Shown: piece after piece, positions 1 through 5,697 of the stretch | How positions within the stretch are numbered: the first letter of the stretch is position 1 | Layout of the letters: each line of letters begins with the position of its first letter | Source of the DNA: Thermoanaerobaculaceae bacterium | GTDB lineage: Bacteria > Acidobacteriota > UBA4820 | DNA length: 7,611 nt | Assembly (NCBI GenBank): GCA_012798145.1 | Contig: JAAZNT010000411.1 | Location: forward strand, 1 to 7,611 | Direction: 5' to 3' | The notes under the pieces: generated by a model | What the model was told of the DNA's origin: nothing | What the model saw: the letters and a program-made list of their open reading frames with translations, nothing else | The model's database searches: none | Program-made: the position numbers and the translations under genes

Positions 1-1053
1 CATACCAAGAATCTGGTCTAAAGAACCCATTTTCTTTATTTGTCTGAATTGGTCTCTCAAATCGTCAAGAGTAAATTCGCCTTTTTCAAGTCTTCTTGCA
101 GTTTTCTCTGCTTCCTTAAGATCGATCGCCGATTCAGCTTTTTCAATAAGCGTAAGAACATCCCCCATCCCGAGAATTCTTGAAGCCATTCGCTCAGGAT
201 AGAAAAGTTCTATTGCATCAATTTTTTCACCGGTCCCAACCATTTTCACGGGAAGTCCTGTTGTCGCTTTTACCGAAAGGACAACACCTCCTCTGGCGTC
301 TCCGTCGGCTTTGGTCAGAACAATTCCAGTTAGTTTGACTTTTTCAAAGAACGCCTTTGCGGTTTGAACAGCGCTCTGCCCCGCCATCGCATCAGCAACA
401 TAAAGCCGCTCATTAGGATTGACTTTTTGGCAAATTCTTTCAAGCTCCTCCATTAGATTTTCATCTATGTGAAGCCTTCCAGCGGTGTCAATGATTACTC
501 TATGAATTCCTCTTCTTTTAGCCTCGGCGATGGCGCTCTCGCACATCTTTGCGGCGTCTTTTTCTCCGTTCGGCTCAAAATAGAAGACCCCAGCTTTTTC
601 CGCAAGAACCTTCAACTGCTGTTGAGCCGCAGGCCTGTAAACATCCGCTGGAACCAAAAGTGTTGAGTGCCCTTCTTTTACAAAAAATTTGGCGATTTTT
701 GCCGCAGTAGTGGTTTTGCCTGAACCTTGAAGCCCAACAAGCATTATTATTCCGGGAGGCAGAGAAGGGAAGGAAAATCCGCTCTGCCCTTCGCCAAGAA
801 CTCTCACTATCTCTTCGTGAAGAATTTTTACAAAGTGCTGGTCGGGAGTAAGACTTTTTAAAACTTCCTGCCCAAGAGCTTTTGCCTTAACTCCCTCAAG
901 AATGCTTTTTACAACACTTATATGAACATCCGCTTCAAGAAGCGCCATTCGCACAGCTCTGACAGCTTCTTCAATGTTTGATTCTGTCAGCTTTCCCCTT
1001 CCTCTTAAGGTGTTGACAACTCCTAAAAGTTTTTCAGTAAGTTTCTCAAACAT
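1..1053 (-). CDS. ffh: Signal recognition particle GTPase Ffh (SRP54), 3' end cut by window edge
   Basis: Ffh binds 4.5S RNA and signal peptides of nascent membrane proteins and, with FtsY, delivers ribosomes to the inner membrane. I translated the frame by hand: 351 residues are present, open to the window edge. The helical N domain (about 1-85) carries ALLEADV at 37-43. The G domain has the P-loop GLQGSGKT at 107-114, DTAGRL at 189-194, TKAD at 247-250 followed by GDARGG, and then the linker into the methionine-rich M domain. The frame leaves the window at KKMGSLDQILGM, the start of the M domain. The family is normally about 440-450 residues, so roughly 100 C-terminal residues lie outside. 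The ATG overlaps the protease stop by one base (TAATG), implying translational coupling. A GGAG lies 11 nt upstream, rather far. FtsY is the nearest alternative, but its acidic N-terminal extension is absent and an M-domain start is present. Identification is very secure. Confidence 0.97.
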   Translation of the reverse strand, partial: MFEKLTEKLLGVVNTLRGRGKLTESNIEEAVRAVRMALLEADVHISVVKSILEGVKAKALGQEVLKSLTPDQHFVKILHEEIVRVLGEGQSGFSFPSLPPGIIMLVGLQGSGKTTTAAKIAKFFVKEGHSTLLVPADVYRPAAQQQLKVLAEKAGVFYFEPNGEKDAAKMCESAIAEAKRRGIHRVIIDTAGRLHIDENLMEELERICQKVNPNERLYVADAMAGQSAVQTAKAFFEKVKLTGIVLTKADGDARGGVVLSVKATTGLPVKMVGTGEKIDAIELFYPERMASRILGMGDVLTLIEKAESAIDLKEAEKTARRLEKGEFTLDDLRDQFRQIKKMGSLDQILGM

Positions 1054-2534
1054 TAGGCGGCTTTCTCCATAACATCTTTTGTTTTAAGGATTTCTATTGC
1101 TTTTTTCACCTGTGTATCGAGCGGCATCATAATTTTTGCTCCAGCGGAGGGGTTTTCGCTGAAAGTTTTATACTCTCTTTTCAGGGCAAGGAGAATGTAG
1201 AATTTGCTTTTTTCCCACTCTTCTTCCGTGTAGTCAATATTTTTGGTTTTTAGAAATTCCGTAAACTTCTTGATTAACACTTCATCTTGGGCGTTTTCAC
1301 CAAAGAGATTTTGGCTTTGGTTTTTTCTCACAAAATCAAGGAAGACCCTTCTAATTTCAAGTTTCAGGGCGAGCGATGGAATTTCTTCCTGATTCACATA
1401 AACATCAGGCACTATCCCGCCTTCCCTTTCAGATTCTTTGCCGTTGATTTCTGGGAAGAAATAATTTTCTCTTGAAGCGTAACTTCTTTGAATATTTACA
1501 TTTGAAGGCGTAAAATAATGCGCGGTTGTTAATGCTAAAGCTCCCTTTGTCAACGGAGTTACAGTTTGAACAAGCCCTTTGCCCCAACTTCTTGTTCCGA
1601 CAACCTTCGCCCTATTGTTGTCTTTAAGCGCTCCTGCGACAATTTCGGATGCGCTCGCAGATCCTGTGTTTATTAAAACCACCAAAGGAACATTGCAAAA
1701 TTCCAAACAGCCGTAGCTCGTAAAATTCCTTTCAGGCCCCTTTCTTGGCTTGACAGAAACTATCTTAGAATCTTCCGGCAGAAGCAAAGAGCATAAATCC
1801 ACAGCCGCTTTTAATGAACCTCCCGGATTGTCCCTGAAATCAAGAATGTATGATTTAGCACCTTCTTTTTTTAAGTCTTTCAACGCTTTTCTGACTTCTT
1901 CGGATGTTGTCTCACCAAAATAACTGATTCTGATGTAACCAATATTTTCTTCAAGAGGAAAATAGTAGGCGACAGAATTTTTTGGAATTTCATCTCTTTT
2001 CAAAGTAACTTTGAAGGGTTCGTCTTCTCCCCTTCTTATGGTGATTGTAACAGGCGTTCCTTTTGGTCCTTTCAACATCTTCACCGATTCTTTTGTGGTC
2101 ATTTTGTCGGTTGGTTTTCCTTCAACTTCCGTTATCAAATCGCCGCTTCTTAACCCAGCTTTGTAGGCGGGAGTTCCCTCTATCGGATTTATGACAATCA
2201 AAGGGGCGTCGGGAGAAGGTTTTGAAATTAAGACTCCAATTCCAAAAAAATGTCCCTCCTGATCCTCAAGAAGTTCCTTGTATGCTTCAGGCGAAAAATA
2301 GTTGCTGTGAGGATCAAGGTTTTGAAGCATTTCATCAAGAAAAGCGTCAAAAAGAGCGTCTTCAGTTTCGGGGTATTTGGCGTTGTTCTCAACTTGTGAA
2401 ACAGCGTCGTATAACAGATTAATCAATTCTCTCTCTTCTTTTCCAGAAGACGCCGAGCCGATGTTGAACTGCCAGCTTTGAACAACCCCGTAAACAAAAA
2501 ATATGGATAAAAGCAAAATCATTGCTCTTTTCAA
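1053..2534 (-). CDS. S41 family C-terminal processing peptidase (CtpA-type), periplasmic
   Basis: A serine protease with a Ser/Lys dyad that trims or degrades envelope proteins from their C termini. The 493 residues begin with a hydrophobic segment (about 4-20) that serves as signal peptide or membrane anchor. A helical N-terminal region contains the family motif NLDPHSNYF (72-80), a PDZ domain follows at about 85-180 (GIGV, AGLRSGD), and the S41 core spans about 195-385. The nucleophile is inferred as S294 within GSASASEI (291-298), with K319 in SWGKG and Q323; the 25-residue Ser-Lys and 29-residue Ser-Gln spacings match characterized CtpA, CtpB and Prc. DFRDNPGG (232-239) is the conserved oxyanion-side motif. 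The charged C-terminal helical region ends in a typical D-x-QVKKAIEIL stretch. The start is TTG: AGGAG sits 7 nt upstream, while the next ATG (codon 5) is too far from any ribosome site. The gene overlaps the cytochrome stop by 4 nt and its own stop overlaps the ffh ATG. An unusual C276-x3-C280 pair precedes the active-site strand. The substrate is unknown. Confidence 0.95.
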   Translation of the reverse strand: MKRAMILLLSIFFVYGVVQSWQFNIGSASSGKEERELINLLYDAVSQVENNAKYPETEDALFDAFLDEMLQNLDPHSNYFSPEAYKELLEDQEGHFFGIGVLISKPSPDAPLIVINPIEGTPAYKAGLRSGDLITEVEGKPTDKMTTKESVKMLKGPKGTPVTITIRRGEDEPFKVTLKRDEIPKNSVAYYFPLEENIGYIRISYFGETTSEEVRKALKDLKKEGAKSYILDFRDNPGGSLKAAVDLCSLLLPEDSKIVSVKPRKGPERNFTSYGCLEFCNVPLVVLINTGSASASEIVAGALKDNNRAKVVGTRSWGKGLVQTVTPLTKGALALTTAHYFTPSNVNIQRSYASRENYFFPEINGKESEREGGIVPDVYVNQEEIPSLALKLEIRRVFLDFVRKNQSQNLFGENAQDEVLIKKFTEFLKTKNIDYTEEEWEKSKFYILLALKREYKTFSENPSAGAKIMMPLDTQVKKAIEILKTKDVMEKAA

Positions 2535-3847
2535 TTCACCACTCCTGTAATTATATAAGCATTGGTTGGCTTTTTCTTTGAGGAATGGTCAATCAACTGA
2601 AGGAAACCTTCATTGAAAAACGGAGAATCTCTTTTTGTGTGACATTTAAGGCAGGATTGAGTCCCTTTCTCTACCTTCATTTTTGCAGGAGGATGATTTT
2701 TCCCCGCTCCGTGACAAACTTCACAACCTATTCCTGTAAAGTCTTTTGTGTTGTCCGGATAGCCGCCTTTGCCAAAAGCTGTTGAATGACAAACCAAACA
2801 CTCTGGATTTCTTTCCTGATGGTCAATTTCAAGCACTTTTGTGGCAGAAAAATTGGTTGTCTTTTCCCATTTTTCATACTCCTCTTTGTGACAAGTCTTG
2901 CAGTATGATGAACCCAAATAATCCGAATTCCCCTCAAATTTTTTTGCCATTGAGGACAAAATCTCTTCATTTTTTGCTTCAACTTCTTTTAATACTTTCT
3001 CTACTCTATCTTCTTCCGCCTTGTCAAAAGGCATTTCTCTATCTATGTAATTCGTTTCGGGCCAAGCACTCCACTTTCCGTCGTAATACGAAATATCAAA
3101 CTTTGCGTATCTTCTTCCCTTGTCGCCTAAAAAGACTACCCAACTATTTTTGGCTTTTTGAGGAAAGGAAGTGACGGTGTTTCCCCAAGTGGCAAAAACC
3201 CCGAGTATCTGTGCGTTTTCTTTGAGAAGCTTTTCAACGCACTGCGGTGAAATATTTCCAAGAATAACAAAAGCGTCGTTTGGGTATTTTTCTGATTTTT
3301 CTTTGAAAACTTTTTCTGGCAGTTCCGGTTTGTCTTCAAGTTCTGAAAGGAAAAGAAGATGAAGTCTTCCTTTCTCTCCAAAGGGAAGCCCTTTAAAACC
3401 GCCAAGTTCTATTATTTCTTCCTCTTTGAAACCTTCAACCCCGGCAAGAAAGTAAGTGCCGTTGTAATACTCCTTAAGTTTGTCCCCAAAAGAGAGGTCT
3501 CTGGCTCCGATTGCAACAAGATAATTGTTTCTTAAAAGGAAATCGCCAACTCTTTTGTTTATCAAATCTTTTGACGGGCTTCTATCCATAAAAACATTGG
3601 GAAGTTCAACGGGAACTATCTTTGCGTTTTGTTTTTCTACTTTGATTTTTTCTAAAATTGGCAATCTTCTGGAAAGCCCGCCTGCTGGAGAAGTCCTACA
3701 CCCGCAGGGGATTAAATAACCTTCAAGGTCTCCTGTTATAAAAAGCGTTGTTTCATTTTCCTCTCTTAAAAATTGAATTGAGAGAAAAATTCCAAGCAAA
3801 AGAGCCATAAATAAAACTAAAAGTAAAAGTCTCAACCCATTATTCAT
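2531..3847 (-). CDS. Membrane-anchored tetraheme cytochrome c (c554-like) fused to a degenerate metallophosphoesterase-like domain
   Basis: A predicted periplasmic electron-transfer protein of 438 residues. Residues about 5-25 form an uncleaved-looking hydrophobic anchor with no clear signal peptidase site. Residues 34-265 resemble the 5'-nucleotidase/UshA-like fold as found in multiheme cytochrome fusions: GDLEGYLIPCGC (39-50), GGLSRR (56-61) and IGARDLSFG (113-121). The metal-binding His, Asn and GHxH residues of true phosphoesterases are not present, so catalysis is doubtful. A charged helical linker (about 273-305) leads to a cytochrome c554-like module with four CxxCH heme sites, at C316-H320, C350-H354, C375-H379 and C399-H403. 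Its CEVCHGAGKNH and CHTKRDSPFF motifs are characteristic of that family. The ATG has GGAG 7 nt upstream (3855-3858). It follows mqnC after 55 nt and is translationally coupled to the protease through TTGA. Next to menaquinone genes, a role in quinol-linked respiration is plausible, but redox partner and substrate are unknown. Confidence 0.9.
   Translation of the reverse strand: MNNGLRLLLLVLFMALLLGIFLSIQFLREENETTLFITGDLEGYLIPCGCRTSPAGGLSRRLPILEKIKVEKQNAKIVPVELPNVFMDRSPSKDLINKRVGDFLLRNNYLVAIGARDLSFGDKLKEYYNGTYFLAGVEGFKEEEIIELGGFKGLPFGEKGRLHLLFLSELEDKPELPEKVFKEKSEKYPNDAFVILGNISPQCVEKLLKENAQILGVFATWGNTVTSFPQKAKNSWVVFLGDKGRRYAKFDISYYDGKWSAWPETNYIDREMPFDKAEEDRVEKVLKEVEAKNEEILSSMAKKFEGNSDYLGSSYCKTCHKEEYEKWEKTTNFSATKVLEIDHQERNPECLVCHSTAFGKGGYPDNTKDFTGIGCEVCHGAGKNHPPAKMKVEKGTQSCLKCHTKRDSPFFNEGFLQLIDHSSKKKPTNAYIITGVVN
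2542..2546 (-). promoter_or_regulatory. Ribosome binding site of the S41 protease gene
   Basis: AGGAG on the minus strand, 7 nt before the TTG at 2534 and within the last codons of the cytochrome gene. The spacing to the first ATG (codon 5) would be about 19 nt, so the TTG start is preferred. Confidence 0.75.
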
Positions 3848-3854
3848 AGGGCAA

Positions 3855-3858
3855 CTCC
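3855..3858 (-). promoter_or_regulatory. Ribosome binding site of the cytochrome gene
   Basis: GGAG (in TTTGGAG) on the minus strand, 7 nt before the ATG at 3847. It lies just downstream of the A/T-rich inverted repeat at 3865-3884, so folding or protein binding there could affect access to it. Confidence 0.7.
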
Positions 3859-3864
3859 AAATTT

Positions 3865-3884
3865 ATTATTTTCTCACAAATAAT
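3865..3884. repeat. 20-nt A/T-rich inverted repeat (7-nt arms, 6-nt spacer)
   Basis: Read on the minus strand, ATTATTT is followed by GTGAGA and then AAATAAT, a perfect 7-base inverted repeat. The arms contain only A and T, so an RNA hairpin would be weak; a dimeric repressor or activator operator is the other option. It sits 6 nt upstream of the cytochrome gene's Shine-Dalgarno. In such AT-rich DNA chance is a serious alternative. Confidence 0.35.
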
Positions 3885-3902
3885 CAGATAAAGCAAAGCA
3901 TT

Positions 3903-4979
3903 TTAAGAGGTTTTAACTATCTTATAAAGCGTTGTTCTTTTTATTGGAACAAAGCCGCAATTGACAATCATTTTTCTCAATTCTTCTTCGTTCGTTCTGT
4001 TTAAACAGCCCGCCTCTCTGACTACATTTTCCTCAATCATCACTGAACCGACATCGTTTGCCCCAAAATGAAGAGCAACAGATGCTATGTCAAGCCCCTG
4101 CGTAAGCCAGCTCGCCTGTATGTTCATTATGTTGTCAAGATAAATTCTTGAGAAAGCAAGAACTTTCAAATATTTGGTGTAAGGAGTTTTCTCCGCTTTT
4201 ACTTTTGCTTTCCCGCCCTGCTGATAAGTCCAAGGAATAAAAGCGGTAAAACCTTTTGTTTTGTCTTGGAGGTTCCTTATCAAATCAAGGTGGTAAACAA
4301 TTTCTTCATCTTTTTCTATTGTGCCAAACATCATAGTTGCTGTGGTTTTGATTTTGAGCTGATGCGCTTTTTCCATTACTCCAATCCACTCTTGGGCATT
4401 CGCCTTTCGGGGCGCAATTTTTTTTCTTGTTTTTTCAGAAAGAATTTCCGCCCCTCCTCCGGGAAGACTCATTAAGCCCGCCTTTTTTAATTCCTTCAAG
4501 ACTTCACCAACAGACATTTTGAAGTTTTTCGCAAAAAAAACAATCTCAGGAGGCGAAAAAGCGTGAATATGGATTTGGGGAAAAGCTTTTCTTATGGCTT
4601 TGAGGAGTTCAACATAATAATTGAAAGGAATTTTTGGATTATGCCCGCCCTGTAGAAGAATTCCTGTTCCCCCTAAATTTATCGTCTCATCAATTTTCTC
4701 AAGCACTTCCTCTATCTTTAAAGTGTATGCGTCTCTATCTTTTTCATCTCTATAAAAAGCACAAAAGGAGCATTTGGTTTCGCAAACATTTGTATAGTTG
4801 ATGTTCCTGTCTATAATATAAGTTACAAAATCCTTAGGATGAAGTTTATATCTTATTTTTTGAGCGTAAAAACCCATCTCAGCAAGAGACCCCTTTTTAA
4901 GCAGCATAATCCCATCTTCAAAGGTAATTCTCTTTCCTTTCTCAATTTTTTCGAATATTTTCTCAAGGTTATCTCTCAT
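3903..4979 (-). CDS. mqnC: Cyclic dehypoxanthinylfutalosine synthase MqnC (radical SAM)
   Basis: MqnC cyclizes dehypoxanthinylfutalosine to the spiro cyclic intermediate in the futalosine pathway of menaquinone synthesis, using a [4Fe-4S] cluster and S-adenosylmethionine in the cytoplasm. The 358-residue protein has the cluster motif CETKCSFC (C66, C70, C73) preceded by IIDRNINYTNV, which is diagnostic of MqnC rather than MqnE. Further family signatures follow: LQGGHNP at 109-115, HAFSPPEI, LPGGGAEI (about 172-179), RIAPRK-like KIAPRK, TTATMMFG, GFTAFIPWT, QASWLTQG and FGANDVGSVMIEENVV. The length is normal for the family. An upstream ATG at 5078 would add 33 non-homologous residues read through mqnA in another frame. 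I chose 4979 because GAAAGG lies 6 nt upstream (4986-4991) and the protein then begins where family members do. It overlaps the mqnA stop by 11 nt, a coupled arrangement that agrees with their shared pathway. The pathway's other enzymes are not in the window. Confidence 0.97.
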   Translation of the reverse strand: MRDNLEKIFEKIEKGKRITFEDGIMLLKKGSLAEMGFYAQKIRYKLHPKDFVTYIIDRNINYTNVCETKCSFCAFYRDEKDRDAYTLKIEEVLEKIDETINLGGTGILLQGGHNPKIPFNYYVELLKAIRKAFPQIHIHAFSPPEIVFFAKNFKMSVGEVLKELKKAGLMSLPGGGAEILSEKTRKKIAPRKANAQEWIGVMEKAHQLKIKTTATMMFGTIEKDEEIVYHLDLIRNLQDKTKGFTAFIPWTYQQGGKAKVKAEKTPYTKYLKVLAFSRIYLDNIMNIQASWLTQGLDIASVALHFGANDVGSVMIEENVVREAGCLNRTNEEELRKMIVNCGFVPIKRTTLYKIVKTS

Positions 4980-5697
4980 CAAAAACCTTTCGGTAGAATT
5001 TGAGCGCTTCTTTTCCTTCTTCTCCCAAAAAATAAAATAAACTTTTTGTAAAGTAATCCCGTAATGTTTTTTCATCAATTTTGGTCTCTTGCTCAGCCCA
5101 TTTTATTATTTGATCAAGTTTTTTTATTGACTTTCTATATCCTTCAGAAAGAAGAGTTTCGCTGTCACTAACCCGCTTTTTGTCATTCTTAGCCCAAAGC
5201 GCAAAAAGAGCAGGCAACTTGGTTTTCTTTTTCCACAAAGAGGCGATATCCGTAGTTTTGAGACCGCACTTTCTTAATTTTAGCGCCTTGTCTCCAATTA
5301 AAAGTTGACCTTCATCAAATCCAAGGTCGTTTAGATTTTTTCTCTTCTTTTCGAATCTTATAAACTTCTCCTGAAATAGATATTTTGTCATCGCCTGAGA
5401 AGTCCTGCTGTTTGGGTCTAAATATATTTTTTCTATTTGGTTCATTTTCCCTTTATGAAAAAGGAGAACAGATTTTACATTTCCATTGGAAAGAACTCCA
5501 TACGGAGCTGCCTCAACAAATCTATTTTTTACAAATTCATAAGTTGGAAGAAGGGCGATGTCATAATTCCCCATCTTAAATAAGGGCAAGATCTGACTTG
5601 GCTTTGCAAACGCAAGGTCAACACTTTTTTCATCTTTTAACGCCCACCACAGAGGAGCGGAATTGATGAAAGAAATTGTAACAATTTTAGTTTTCAT
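4969..5697 (-). CDS. mqnA: Chorismate dehydratase MqnA
   Basis: MqnA removes water from chorismate to give 3-[(1-carboxyvinyl)oxy]benzoate, the first committed step of futalosine-type menaquinone synthesis. The 242 residues have the periplasmic-binding-protein-like MqnA/MqnD fold: ISFINSAPL at 8-16 (N12 matches the conserved catalytic-site Asn), GNYDIALLPTYEF (43-55), NVKSVLLF (73-80), LDPNSRTS (93-100), LLIGDKAL (132-139) and SLWKKKTKLPALFALW (153-168). The LD-x-x-SRTS, IGD-x-AL and W-x3-T-x-LP-x-x-FA patterns identify MqnA rather than MqnD. It is slightly shorter than the usual 260-290 residues, with no sign of truncation. The ATG gives the expected MqnA N terminus and lies 11 nt inside the end of cinA. 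No clear Shine-Dalgarno is visible in front of it, so translation probably depends on ribosomes finishing cinA. The last 11 nt overlap mqnC. Compared with its neighbours the protein is Lys-rich and fairly diverged, but all core motifs are intact. Confidence 0.93.
   Translation of the reverse strand: MKTKIVTISFINSAPLWWALKDEKSVDLAFAKPSQILPLFKMGNYDIALLPTYEFVKNRFVEAAPYGVLSNGNVKSVLLFHKGKMNQIEKIYLDPNSRTSQAMTKYLFQEKFIRFEKKRKNLNDLGFDEGQLLIGDKALKLRKCGLKTTDIASLWKKKTKLPALFALWAKNDKKRVSDSETLLSEGYRKSIKKLDQIIKWAEQETKIDEKTLRDYFTKSLFYFLGEEGKEALKFYRKVFDER
4986..4991 (-). promoter_or_regulatory. Ribosome binding site of mqnC
   Basis: GAAAGG on the minus strand, 6 nt before the ATG at 4979 and inside the 3' end of mqnA. 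It decides for the 358-residue form of MqnC over a longer frame beginning at 5078. Confidence 0.6.

Larger units (their letters stand above)
3848..3902 (-). other. 55-nt spacer between mqnC and the cytochrome gene; possible internal regulatory region
   Basis: This is the only non-coding gap within the gene run. It is strongly A/T-rich apart from the Shine-Dalgarno end. No GC-rich terminator stem is visible, so read-through from mqnC is likely. A TTGCTT with a GAAAAT 17 nt downstream could serve as a weak sigma70-type promoter, but neither box is close to consensus. It also contains the inverted repeat listed separately. Confidence 0.35.

Noticed and set aside
2746..3174. Plus-strand open frame of about 142 codons
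   Set aside because: It lies antisense to the cytochrome's heme region. Composition is biased (Leu, Phe, Pro, Ser) as expected from antisense reading of an AT-rich gene, and no domain is recognizable.
4980..5078. A longer mqnC beginning at the ATG at 5078, adding 33 residues
   Set aside because: The extension lies almost wholly within mqnA in another frame, has no family similarity and no good ribosome site; the ATG at 4979 has GAAAGG at 6 nt and gives the normal MqnC length.
4969..5697. Assignment as MqnD instead of MqnA (same superfamily)
   Set aside because: The SRTS, IGD-x-AL and W-x3-T-x-LP-x-x-FA motifs are of the MqnA type, and the MqnD N-terminal pattern with a Cys-Pro-Asn-Asp segment is missing.
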